64,000 nucleotides of DNA. It comes from Phoronis australis. Taxonomy: Eukaryota; Phoronida; Phoronidae. This document shows positions 48,022 through 63,800 of this stretch, one piece after another; position 1 is the stretch's first letter; each line of letters starts with the position of its first letter. The notes beneath the pieces were generated by a model, which searched no databases, was not told the DNA's origin, and was given only the letters and a program-made list of their open reading frames with translations. Where the stretch lies: assembly GCA_002633005.1 (NCBI GenBank), contig NMRA01000001.1, positions 1,817,105 through 1,881,104 on the forward strand. The letters are read 5' to 3'. The position numbers were made by a program, and so were the translations under genes.

Positions 48022-51000
48022 TAATTTATAATTGATTTTCCAATGACTCGGGAATCAGTAAGATCAGCATTACTTTCGACAGCGGCAGTAATATGACTCA
48101 CCTGTCTCACAGGTTCAGGTATCCTAAATTTACAACACCTGCGTACCACCCAAAGAGCAGTATCCAAACTGATGTTGTGACCAACAGACACATAGATTGG
48201 GTTGGACGACGAATCACAGCTACGGAGAGCCTGAAATACAAAACATGACCACATATGAAAGGGCACAAACTTTTTGTAAATGTTACACCGTAAAATAATT
48301 GTAAAACATTCATCAGCCATCGCCACAAAGAAGATTTAAATCAGATTCACAACAAATGACAGCAAGTATGTCATACACATTGATTATGTGTGGGTGATTT
48401 TGCCTTTCACGTAGAAAACAACCATTTACGGTAAAGTCGCGTGATTTTCGGACACTGAAAATTAATTCCAATAGAAAAAATTCATTCTTGGACGAATCTC
48501 GCGAAATATCATTTTGTGGTGTCCGAATTTGGCGGACCTCCAAATTTGGGTTTCCGCTAGTGTCCGAATTTCGTGGGTGTACATTATTTCGATGAGCGGT
48601 CGTAGTATCAACAATGCTGGCTCGGTCATTTGATAGCAGTATAATTGCAGGTAAATGAGACTCAAATGGTCTGAGCGATTAATTTTTGAAAATCTGGCTT
48701 TCCCAATAAGAAATGTGCGCCGTCGACGCACAAAGACCGTTCCCAACAAGTGTTGGTTCTTCTTTTCAAAGATGTGCTTTCTCAATATGAAATATTCGGC
48801 TTGCATTGCCGATGCTCAAAAACCGTTCTCGGCAAGAGACGGAATCTTTTCAAAACTGCGCTATCTCACTTGAAATATCGGCCGGGCTGCGTTGTGAAGA
48901 GTCTTCCTGGTGACAAATATGGGCTTTTCAATGAGTGGGTCTGGTTTGCGTTGTTGACGCACATGAAACGTTACAGACAACCGATTCTCTTTTGTAAAAA
49001 TGCGTTTTCTCAATAAAAAATGTCGAGTTTGCGCTGTCAACGCATGGTTTCCCAATAAAAAGCTGGACTTGCGTATTCGGCGCACAAAGAGGGTTCCCGA
49101 CCATCAAAACATGCGCTTTCTCAATTTTAACGAATTTTGCATTAAACGTAACAGTAATGGATGTGGGAACGAGTTCAGTGAAGAAAGTGACGAACAATGA
49201 CAAGAACATAGCATATGTTTATGTTTGTTAAACGTATCCATGCATTGTCTGCTGGTTGCAAACCGAAACGCAAGTTAACTCTGACACATTTATTTCCATA
49301 TTAACTGAAAGCTCAGTTTCAACATGAAAACTTCGATTGAACAATTACCCAAAATAGATAACAAAGACAATCATGATAATAAAACGAGTAGTTTCTCATC
49401 TACTCGTGATCCCCATTTGTCGTCCTGGTAGTCGTCTGAATTGTTGAAGAAGCGCTGTCGTTCTACATGATTGTTTAAGCCTACTGCAAACGATGGGAAT
49501 GCGTCGACTAGTACAGTGCTGCGCGGCTGAAGACACGATTAACTAACATATTGTATATATAAGGGCGTTGTCTAGAAAGCAAATGCAATTTCAAATGCTA
49601 CCAACATCAAATTCACCCAACCGTTTTTTTTTACAATTAAAACCTTTCTCATCCACAGCCTTTGAAACGCCCGATGTTAACTCAGTGATACACTGGCGCG
49701 TCTTCATGCAACTGAGGTGACCTAACACATCTGGGTTCGCTTACGTTTTTAACCACAGTGAAAACTCTGACTTGTGAAATCTTTTTGTGGATGAAATGAA
49801 ACTGATAATCGTTAACATTTTCTGGTAATCTGCGTGGAAGATAACAGGGCCGTTTCTTCTGGTCGTCACCAGTTTAGCGCCGTCCACGGTCGTCACCAAT
49901 TTCGCGCAGCTCAGTCTCCGTCAGTCACTACTAATTTACGCCGCCCCCCCCCCCTCGGCCTCCTGTTGCACACCAATGTCGATTTTGCGCCACTAATTCT
50001 AAGGGAGTCTACTAGGTGCAACCCCCTGCCAAGACCGTTGTTGCGCACGTTGATACAATAGGATACTGGGCAGATCACGACTGTTAGAAGAATCGACTAG
50101 TGACGACCTGAAAAGAAAAACGAAAGCACTCAATTTGGGACAGGTGAACTCATGAAGGACGTAAACCAGGCAATTCAAGTACCATTCTACTATTTATATA
50201 CTTAATTTTCTTTCTTAATGTATATTTAACCAATTACAATTCATCTATGTCGACCGTTTTCATTTCATTTCGTCATATATTTGCTACAGTTACGGAAAAT
50301 AGTTCTTCCCACAGGTCTCTGCTGATGGACATTACACACTTCTGCTAACATTTAAAGTATGAACAGTCGCGAGTTTACTGAAGTCTCATTATAAGTACAG
50401 AAATGTTGTTGAAGAATAACAGTGACTATCTGAAGACAGGAATACATAACAAAATAAAATATGGAAACACCAAACAAAAATCAAAACAACACTTACCTGT
50501 TGCAATAACGCCTTAAATGCGAACGTACTGACCGACTTGCATGAACGGAATGTTAGTTGAACATGTTAGTAGAACAAAACTGTCTCAATGAAATTTTCAT
50601 GGTTGACAGGTTTAAGAAGATCCACCGTAGATTTCCGTATATAAGTCCAGGAGAATATATGGCCAATTTGCGTATCTTAAATTTTTCCCTAAAATATACC
50701 TGGGATGCATATCTGAGAATAAAAATGCATGCTTGAAATCTAAAAATAATGCTATTCCCACTAGGATATAATTAGGGTGAGCTACAGTATTTATACTGTG
50801 TTCGTGTATTCGGCATTGCTGAGTATAGGCCCTGGTGTATTTTTACATAAGACGTTTGGTTTCCCCAACTTATATACGGAAATCGCTGGTAATACTTCCC
50901 AAAATTATTTACCCTTGCTGCAAGTAAGGCATCACCTCGGGTAAAAATAGAACAATAATAATTAGCAATGTAACAGTCAACACAATTAAACACACTTACA

Positions 51001-54000
51001 GCTGAAATGCCTCTAAAACTATATTAAGTAATACAAAAAACATGGTCTGTAGTTTAAGATCACGTTTCTTTTTTGTCTCAAAACTATCAACTGAAGGCGG
51101 TAACATGGACAAGAAGGCAAGGTCCTGTGGAAAGTAGATATCGAACTCCGGGTCGGAAACACTTATCAGGTTCCAAGCCCGTTGCATCGGACTCCAGGTC
51201 CTGTATTCTTGTTAGCCTACCCCTAGGACCACAAGAAGCAACGACTACCAAATCTGATTCAACTGACTTGTCATTTTTCGAAATGATTGGTGGAGGATTT
51301 TCTTAGCCGCCGCAGACAGAGAGTGCCACAGGGTCCCGGTGTCCTTGTCGGGATTCATCTTAATCTCGGGACACCATGGAGTTCAGGGTGTTGTACCTCA
51401 GACGGTACAGGGTGTGAATTAACAAGACCACAAGTACACAGACCAGTGGATGAGCAAGCAAAATTGGGTCGCCGCAAGTTAAATCTTTTTTAGGTTTACA
51501 TCTGGGGTAAAGCTCGTAACGCTAGAACTTCGCTAAAAAGCAAGAATTCATGAAATTACCTGATGTATTGTGTTTTTGAATTGAAAGCGTGATTTTGGCT
51601 AGATTTTTGTATTTCCCAAGACAGCTACTGAACTCTACCCTAGTCTGCGACCAGGGGCGCAAGGGTGAGAATCTCACGAACACGCTAGACTGAAGACGTC
51701 GAGACGTTTGGTGAGGCATTGCAAACGAAGCACACGATCACACTATCTTCTTTAGCGAGATTCTTGCATCTGCGATGCTTATCAGAGAGCAACAGACAAT
51801 TTGTAAGGGTAATGAAACGTGGTTACGTGGATGTACATTAGTTTTTGATATGTGTTATAGCACACCGGCGCTTACACAACATAGGACAGGGATGCAATGT
51901 CTCTGTAACAATTGCGTGTGCGCCGCGCCCCTTTCTGAGTGCTGGGCCTTGCACTATGTTTGATTTTTAACCAGCTTTACTTTGGCTCCGTCTCATTCGG
52001 CTGCTGCTGTTCACTATCTACACTACTTTGAACGCGCGATATCCTACGGACAGACTTAGCTGTGGCCTATTGTGAATGGGGGCCTAAACAAAAAATATTT
52101 CTCATCACGTCAAGAATAAAATCGGGACACGTCGCCGGAGATTTTAGCCACTAACAAGGGCATTTGCAAAGGCCAGGACGTTTTAAAAATAAAAACGTTT
52201 CGTAAACACGCAAGTTGATGTCAGGCGTGCAAGTTCAATGTCACAGTCCGAAGTCGAACAACACGGTCTAATTAAACCAGAGCACATGTTACGCTACAAC
52301 GAAAAACTGCAGCCTTCGGTGTATTTCCCATTTGTATTTTCATCAGAAATTTTCGTCATGCGGGACTCGGTGACTCTTTCCATAGCTAAAGCGCCAAACA
52401 CAAGCTAAACGCAAGACAATCGAGTAACGGTCATGACATCGTCAAGACAAGGTAAAAATTACAAAGCCCGTTACACCAATTCTCAGATTCAAGCCTTATA
52501 GAGTAGTAATCATCCGTTGAACGCTTTAGTGACACGGGAGTTGCGTCGATCCCAAATTAGCGTTTCTAAAATTTTCCTTGTCCGAAAGTCGCGGGGCAAA
52601 AATCCGACGTTTATGACATTGTCCGAAGTTCGAAGATCATTAAAAAACAGTTTTTGGACCTTGTACGAATTTCGTGGACTATGAAAAACTCATTTTGGAA
52701 ATATTTAATCTTGGTCGAAAATGGCGGGCCGTCCGAAAATCACGCGACTTTACCGTACTTTTTTTTAAAAAGTAACAATTTTTAACTGACGCAATTCCTG
52801 ACTTTAATAGGTTGAGTGTTATAAATAAACAACTGCTGCTATTGAGCCAACAGGCACCTCTGGCAATTTTTGGCCTGTCTTTTAATTTTTTGCCAAGTCA
52901 AGCACTACATCTCACATGACCCTCAAACACATGAACTGCCTTCTGCTTACCAGACCTAATAATCGGCCAGAATTTCCTGTGAGTGGGAATGTGTCTCCTC
53001 CTTTTTCAAGATTTCTAATCTGAAAATAAAATAGAGCTTTTAACTGCATACATCTTGCTGTCAAGACTGAAAATAAGATAAAATACACTTGTCACCTGAT
53101 TTCAAATAAGAGCAACTTGTGCATAAAGGCATAAAAATTGTGCAAGGTAATCTTGTTTTGAGTCATCTTCCCATGAAAACGTATATCGAGACGGATAAAG
53201 CAATCATTTTACTTGTGGTTGAGCAAGATCGAGGGCAAAAACAAAGTAGTTTGTGATTCAATAGCTACCACCTTGCACAACTTCTAAGTAGATAACAGTC
53301 ATGGCTTATTGTTGGCACCCATTATTTGCCTTGTGCCACTTGGGCCATTACAGACAAAGAGCTATGAGCTCAGCGGTCTGCATCAAATGAACGATAGCTG
53401 AGCTGACAGATCATGTCACAGAGAGAATAATTGAATGAAGAAGCAGCAAATTTATTGTTATCATATTATCATGCCTTGACGTGAGCCGTCAACTCAGCTA
53501 TTATTCACTTGAAGCAGGCAGCTAGCTCCGCCTGCAGCTCTCTGTCTGCAGTAACACTAAACAAGACCGCACCACAAGCTCTCAATCTACATGAGCAACT
53601 GTAAACGTTCACAGATATACTGAACTCTGTTGAAAAAGACATTGTTCACCTTTTCCAGGTGTGTACTGTCCTTCTCCAGTCCATCAACTTGAAAAAGTTT
53701 CTTGGCCACGCCCACTGTGGGGATATCACACAAAACTCCCAGGTGGCTCGCCAGGCCAAACTCTGAATAAAAGAGCCATTAAAAGGTTCTTTACCATTTA
53801 CACAGGAGCTGTATAGCATCTTAACATGCAACATCTCTATAATACGTACACGAATTCACATTCATACTTCAAACTTTATGCGTTGCATAACTTACACTTA
53901 AATGGCTGCTGTGTTAACAACAGCAGTGTTTGTTATTTGAAAATAACGATGTGACATGCAATCTTGTGATTTTATTGAAGCAAATCACTAAGAATGCTAA

Positions 54001-56287
54001 ATCTTCCATTAATAATTTTGCACTGATAAAGGTAATGCGATTTTTTTAAACATGCTGAGACAAGATGCTTACAAACAATCAAAACGTGCTGTTTTCGGAG
54101 AACTTTACGGTACAAGTTAAGGTAAGAATGAAGTAAAATTGTTGAAAGTGTTCATTTTGGTGTAAAGTTTGATAAAACAGAATTCTACCATACTGTGGGC
54201 TAAACAAGTGAAGATTTGCCAGTAGGTTTTGCATAGCCACATCCGATGCTGCGACGCATAAAATGAATGTTTAACGGAAATTTTAAATTGTACTGGACTT
54301 GTCAAACATTTCAAAACTGTAACCTAATACTTGTCAAATTAATAAAGGCTTGGTAAATGTGATCTGCCAGTAGTTTGAAAATTTAATAATTTATGTGATT
54401 AGCAAAATAATTAGAAATATCTCTCATTTAGGGTCAACTCCAGACGCTTTCCAAATCCAGATATCAATAAAGTCCCAATGTTTTAAGAATGGATTAGACT
54501 GTTATCTGGATTTGATTATCTAAAAGCGTTCCTGCAGTTTTTTGTCTGGCATAACGACAAACACACGCTAACTACCTATCACACTCGAAAGAGTTGTTGA
54601 AACCCGATGGAAATGCAAATGAATACGTTAAAGTAATGAGGTACCGACTGAAAATGGTTGTTAACAACCCAAATCCAGATACACTGTTTTTGACAAATTG
54701 AATCTCATAGGAGAAAAGTAATCCTAAACTTACTCATCACGAGGAATTCAATTTCAGAAATAAAACAGTCCAAACAATGACCAGTTTCAGTTGCAATTTA
54801 TTTCAGCTACTGTTTTATTGTCAAGAAATCACTGCTATTATTAACAGTAATTGACCCCCCCCACATGAAGGGAACTTAGATCAGTGTTTGTGATATCAAC
54901 TTTTTACAGTTGATGATGCTTGAGGTTTTTGTACAACTCTATTGACAACCAGCCCAGTTTCTAATGTTGAATTTTGTGGGGTGCGCTCATGTAGTTAGAA
55001 CATCATCATACCCCTTGGATGCAGAATGCCATTTCCATCTACAAGAATGACTTGTGGCAGGAACTTTGGCTGAGTGGTTCTTAGTCTAGAGATGGCCGCA
55101 ATTAAAAACTCCACCTCTCTGAATGCCAGAAAGCCAGGAATGTATGGCGCTGTTAGCTTTATTAAATGAATGTCTTTGTACACCACCTGTAAGTAACCGA
55201 AGAGTCACATGTAATTGAAGTTCACTGAAAAATTCTTCAATTTGTGAGAAAAATAATTATCAAAATGTATCACAAAGTATAACAATTAATCAATCAGGTT
55301 TCTTTTATGTTTACCAAAATCCAGCCTTGACTGCATGTGACTTGTAGATTTTAAAAACATAGAACTGGTTGAGAGCAGTCTCACCTCAAGGGATTCAAAG
55401 TCCAACACAACTAAAGACGCACAAGCATTCACATTGTCTCCCTTGACAAACGAGATGTCCACACCACCAACCAACTTCAGCCCTTCACGCTTGACCTGCC
55501 AGTCTTCTACATCTTCAGCAATTAATTTCTTTTTCAGTGCATTTTGTTCTCTAAAATTAAAGTAAGATTCAGTAAAAACGACACTACAGGACGGGTTGGA
55601 AAGGATGTGCTGCCAATTCGAGTAAGTATTTTGTCCCATCAGGTGGCCTATTTTGCATTTATGTCATCTGTGTTGTCATCCTGGATGGAAAAGCAAAATA
55701 AGTGGCTACCAGGGGGCAAGGGCAAAATTTAAGTGATACAGTTTCAGGTGGGGGTCTCAAGTGTTCCGGTAGCCCAGGCATAGCATTGGTCTAAATTTTT
55801 AATGTGTGGCAATAACAGACTGTTGTTAAGTTTATGTAGAGCCTTATCATTAACACTACATTTAGCTAAATGCCTATAAAACTATAGAATTTAACTCATC
55901 AAAGTATATGTATTTTCTGAAATACTGCCTAGGATTTGAGTTTTGACTACATATCAATCTGCCATAAATTGCGTTACTGGTCGGATTAGTGATCCCAGTT
56001 TCATCCACTACGTAGCGGGACTGTTAATCAGTAACTATACAGGGGACCATTATCTATTAATTAACTAATATCCGACCAGTCACTCACTGAGTGACTCAGT
56101 GCCCTAAAATTAAGTACACTTCCAAGTCCAAGGCAAGGCTGTGCAATCAAAATAAGATAATTTACTCCTCCCATTTTAGCTTCAAGTCATCCTCCACTTG
56201 GCGAAGTGTTTCGTCGTGCTGAATTCCACTAGATGACACAGACGATCGAAAAATCGTACTTGAAATGTATGTAAACAAAGCGAACAT
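48021..56287 (-). CDS. ENDOV: Endonuclease V (inosine-specific ribonuclease), six exons
   Basis: Exons in transcript order: 56166-56287, 55385-55550, 55012-55186, 53650-53762, 52951-53019 and 48021-48230. Phases agree, giving 284 residues (human about 282). Endonuclease V cleaves one nucleotide 3' of inosine, mainly in RNA in animals. Catalytic acidic residues expected for the family are present: D in GGVDISFVKGD, E in GFLAFREVEF, D in LVDGNGILHPRG. Also conserved are ASHLGVLCDIPTVGVAKKLF, IYVSVGHNISL and CKFRIPEPVRQ. The first 28 residues (MFALFTYISSTIFRSS) precede the conserved region and are the only in-frame start I see. After VRQ an 11-residue stretch (VSHITAAVESN) precedes ADLTDSRVIGKS, which aligns with the usual C-terminus. 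Intron 5 is nearly filled by a transposon. Confidence 0.92.
48427..52757. mobile_element. 4.3-kb DNA transposon inside ENDOV intron 5
   Basis: Both ends carry the same 27-base inverted repeat, beginning TACGGTAAAGTCGCGTGATT (48427-48453 left, 52731-52757 right, reverse complemented), with no mismatch seen. Subterminal copies of GTCCGAA occur near both ends. The interior holds a tandem array of about 80-base units (48655-49150) and several short open frames (for example 51073-51306 plus and 50996-51187 minus). I recognise no transposase, so it is either non-autonomous or of a family I cannot identify. No target-site duplication is evident. It makes up about 92% of intron 48231-52950. Confidence 0.85.
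48655..49150. repeat. Tandem array of roughly 80-base units inside the ENDOV transposon
   Basis: Recurring order of motifs: TTTCTCAAT, then AAAAATG or GAAATGT, then TTGCGNTGNNGACGCA, then a GTTCCC-like segment and TTTTCAAAAATG. Units are marked by GCGCCGTCGACGCAC (about 48716), GGCTTGCATTGCCGATGC (48798), CGGGCTGCGTTGTGAAG (48884), GGTTTGCGTTGTTGACGCA (48943), AGTTTGCGCTGTCAACGCA (49025) and GACTTGCGTATTCGGCGCA (49066). Units are diverged and some are shortened. Open frames through it reflect the repetition. Confidence 0.65.
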
Positions 56288-56589
56288 ATTTTACACCGCA
56301 GTGTAAATCATGCATCCGGCTGTCCCTTACAACAGTAAAAATACAGTTCACTCTTTCCATACCCATTTCTATTTCGTTTACAGTATTGAAAAGAGTTTAT
56401 CCCAATTTGAAAACGATGCGGTCAACGATGCACTGTTTCGGAAACTAAGATCGACAAAAAGTTGCATTTTTAATAGGTGTTCTCTTATTTTTCACAGTGA
56501 CCTCGTTCTCATTTCAATATGTCAGCCTTCATGTGTTGAGTGGTCGTTTGTTTTTCTTTTAATGAAAACAGCTGTTGGGGAAGTCATTC
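56288..56589. promoter_or_regulatory. Short divergent intergenic region between ENDOV and an orphan exon
   Basis: 302 bases separate the ENDOV ATG (minus) from the candidate start at 56590 (plus), consistent with a bidirectional promoter. No TATA or CCAAT box stands out. Confidence 0.35.
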
Positions 56590-56676
56590 ATGATGTCTGA
56601 GACAGTAACAACTGAGACAAAAAGATTAGAAAATACATCCAAGGAGAAAAAACGTGAAAAGTATGCTCGCAAGCTG
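56590..56676 (+). CDS. Orphan candidate first exon, protein not recognised
   Basis: ATGATGTCTGAGACAG opens a frame of 29 codons (MMSETVTTETKRLENTSKEK, then KREKYARKL) that runs into a consensus GTAAGT donor at 56677 in phase 0. The peptide is charged and Lys-rich, like the start of a nuclear or cytosolic protein. It is not part of actin by phase or position: the actin TATA lies downstream, and splicing to the AG near 56970 would hit a stop before the actin ATG. I found no following exon in the window, so its gene would have to span actin or use an exon I missed. Confidence 0.35.
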
Positions 56677-56844
56677 GTAAGTCGAGATCCCAACTTTAAA
56701 ACACCTTTGTGAATGACTGTGACTGGACGCGGCTGCTTACTCAGTGGCGTATGGGGGTTTCCTTCTCATCTGTGTATGTAGGTCAAATTTATTTTTAGAA
56801 CGTTGAAACAATTGGCAGTTTGGAATGGAGTCTAACTGTTGTTA

Positions 56845-56926
56845 CCATATATGGAGAGTGCTTTGACCATATTTGGGTGAGTGTCCAAGTGCTTTTCTAG
56901 GAACTTTCATTCTGATGGGATATAAA
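56845..56926 (+). promoter_or_regulatory. Actin core promoter: two CArG boxes and a TATA box
   Basis: CCATATATGG (56845-56854) and CCATATTTGG (56867-56876) are perfect CC(A/T)6GG serum response factor sites, with starts 22 bases apart (about two helical turns). TATAAA follows at 56921-56926, about 110 bases before the ATG. CArG boxes in front of a TATA box are the established architecture of animal actin promoters. Confidence 0.85.
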
Positions 56927-57027
56927 TTTTGTTTTTCATGGGTGGAACTGTTACTTGTGATTTGTCACAGAGAGGCTTAGGACTAGGTGCTGTCATTTTC
57001 AAGTGTCAGTCTGTTGATACCTTTTAA

Positions 57028-60747
<3,720 letters not shown>

Positions 60748-60879
60748 GTCTTGTCATTGTAACTTGATGTTTTTTCAGACATATATTGTTAAGCTTGGAT
60801 ACAATCAAAATCTATTTACATTCTACATTTGTGAAATATTTTTAAAGATTCTATTTTGTTTGTATCCATTTTGATATGA

Positions 60880-60885
60880 AATAAA
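60880..60885 (+). terminator. Actin polyadenylation signal
   Basis: AATAAA 133 bases after the actin stop codon, followed by AT-rich sequence. It gives a 3' UTR of about 150 bases. Confidence 0.75.
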
Positions 60886-63800
60886 AATATTTCTTGTAAT
60901 CGGTATCTTGCGAATTTTGCTTTTTGAAGACCACTAATTTATAGGATTGCTCATCTTAACACAGATTTCAACACTATTTGCCATTTTTGTGGAGTCTTTC
61001 AAAATCACTGTTGAGTATTGAGGCAATAAACTTCATGATCAATTGCTTGCTTTCAAAGTATTATCTTGAAATTGGTCTCTACAGTTGTTAATTTTTTAAA
61101 TACCCTATGTGCTTAGTAATAATTTTTTTGAAGTTCCATGCTGCTGGAATACCTTGTTAGTCATCATTCTAAAGCTACAATTTAGCTAAATGACAACCAC
61201 ATATCAAACTGAAGCACACACTTTCCAAAGCATTCCAAGCACATTAACCCAAGTCCTATATCTCTCAAGTCTGCCACTTGCCAATTAGTGTTAGACTGGA
61301 ATTTTAGTAGACCAATGTTGATTTAAACCACCTGTTGGTAATGCTTGGGTTGAGTAAATATATGGTTTATCCATTACCTACAAGTGGTGAATGGGCGGCA
61401 CAGCACATAGTTGCCTTAGCAACACAACCTTTTGATGGTTGTGAGTCATTTTGGTTCTGGGATTATTTGGTAAAGTGAGCTCCATCGTTGACAGTTGTAG
61501 ATACAAACATATTATATATGAAAAAATTAATTTTAATCCTTAACCCAATTTGTTTCATGTACGGGTAGATGAAAAGTACTTAAATCAGGAGATTTGGATC
61601 ATTTTTTGTTAAAATAGTTGTATGGTAAAAACAGAGCTTGGAGTTTGCTTCAATTTATAGGATTTCCTCTTTTTTGGTTTAGATTTCCTCTTATTTGACT
61701 TCCATTATCCTCTTTTTTCTTCTCTTTTTTATCATTAGTTTGACTTCCAACATAAGAAATTTTTTTCAGCCCTGTCTGTAGAACAATGCATCATCTATAA
61801 ACTTTTCTTCTTTGTCATTGGTTGTTTTAAGCCGTTTAGAAAAGACTGATTTTGAGCACATCAAATGATAGTATTTAAGTGGGTTTTATAGTGCTGGTAA
61901 AAAATAAAATTTAGATGTTTTAGAAAGGAGATGGTGTAACTTTTTTATACATTTACTAGCTCACAAGAATTAGAACGCATGTGCGTGTCATGACTTGAGC
62001 TCACGCACAGCCACATGCTCGCCACACTCATATCAAGGATCAATCAATGGTTATTAGAGACATAAAGGAGCCATAGGAGCCCATCTATCATTGAATTTAT
62101 TTTGTTCACATTTTTTAAATATGAAAATTTTTGGTGTAACTTTGAAACTGTATCTTTTTTAACTAGCAAGCAGGTTAGGTGTGGGTGTGTATGTGATTGT
62201 TTGTCCTGTCATTGTTTTCGTCCTAAAAATTTTCTATGGTAAATTTAAATAACTAGATGAAAATTTGTCAGCTAATAAAGTGGCTGCATGTTACTAATTC
62301 AGAATTTAAAAGGTGTTCATACATGACTGACTACCCAGCAAACAGGTCTGGATTAAATTTCAGAATTAATGTTAGCTTGCGATTTCACAGTGAAATGATA
62401 TGAATAAAAATCAGTGGAGCAAGACTTAATCTTAGCAGGGTTAAAAACTTGACAGTTTTTAAATTGTATTCCTGTCTGGGAGTAGAATTTTTAGGATTGT
62501 CGTGTTATTTTACTAATGTATCAGATGAAATACGGTACTCAAACAATATGACCATCGTATGTTTGGAACACTGTATGGAGATCTTCTCATGTGTTGATGG
62601 TAGTTATAAAATGGCACCATTATACTGTTGCCATACTGTTTGGATAATCTCTCATCTATGGCTTGAGTAATGTTGGTGGTATGTCATCAGTTTAAACAAA
62701 ACAATTGATCAAATCATCAATTCTCATTTTTTCAAGGACGACTACCTTGTTACAGATTGTCAAAAATTCACGAGGTCTTTCATATCAGTTGCAAGATACA
62801 AACCAAAATTCTGGCAGGGTAGTTTATTTTTTTTTCTTTAGAAATTTTAAAGTCCTACGTACAACTAAACAGCTGAAGCCAAAGTCACTTCAAACCTTCA
62901 AACACTTAGTCAGCATCAGTCAACCCCCCCCACCCCGCATTAAAGGAATGTTCCATCCTGAAACATTTGTTTTTATGATAGGCGGGATTTTTGTATCGTA
63001 TTCTAGCAAACTGTACATTCTTAGTCTGGCTACCATGCTAACTCATGCCTTCAAGCCGCTCCACTGTGCTCCGAAATGGGGAGTTTCTATTTTGACTAAG
63101 TTAGCATAACACAGCTTCTTTAAATTTCAATGTTTAAAGTATAAACAAGAACACATTGTTTTGGTAATTTATTGGCTATGCTGTGCCATGCCAGGCTTGC
63201 TTGTTGAATCATCACCTTTGATACTATCTTCAAGTGGTTGCCATTCAAGATAGTGCCAACAATTTTAACAGCTGCTAATACTTAGCTGGAAATGTTATTC
63301 TAGAAATTGGTGCAATAGACATTTTGTTTTCAAGTTTTTGAGCATCACCAAGGTAATAGTATGTACCAGAATAATAGAATGGTTGAACAAAATACTGCAG
63401 TGAAATTTTGTGTGCTTAGTTGGTTCCATGGTTGTATTCTGCAGCAAGGCAAAAATTCTTCTGTTTGAAACAAAAATAATTGATTTCTAAAATTACCTTG
63501 TTTCTATTTTTCAGAGGCTTGCCACATTGTTGCAAGTGCTTAAAATTTTACCAAATGTTTTGTAATAGCTATGTCATGCACTCCATGCTAAAAGTGAAGT
63601 AAATTTTCCTGAAAGTTTTTTTACTAAGAAATTTGACAAAATCAAATTTCACCTGTGTGCCATATTGTGACCCAAACTGAATAATTTATAACACAGATTG
63701 ATTGTACACCATACTTCCCTATTTGCTTTTTTCTGAAACAAATGAATTTCAGCAACTTAACAACGTTAATCCAATTTAAATTGAGAAGGTACCTCAAGGT

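Noticed and set aside
47606-48031. 141-codon plus-strand open frame next to the ENDOV 3' end
   Set aside because: No recognisable domain, no promoter or splice context, and it runs into the ENDOV polyA and last exon on the other strand.
48655-49209. Several overlapping open frames in the ENDOV intron
   Set aside because: They run through a tandem repeat array, so the repeated stop-free wording explains them.
62705-63109. 134-codon plus-strand open frame after actin
   Set aside because: Composition is biased by AT-rich sequence; no domain, no credible splice or promoter signals.
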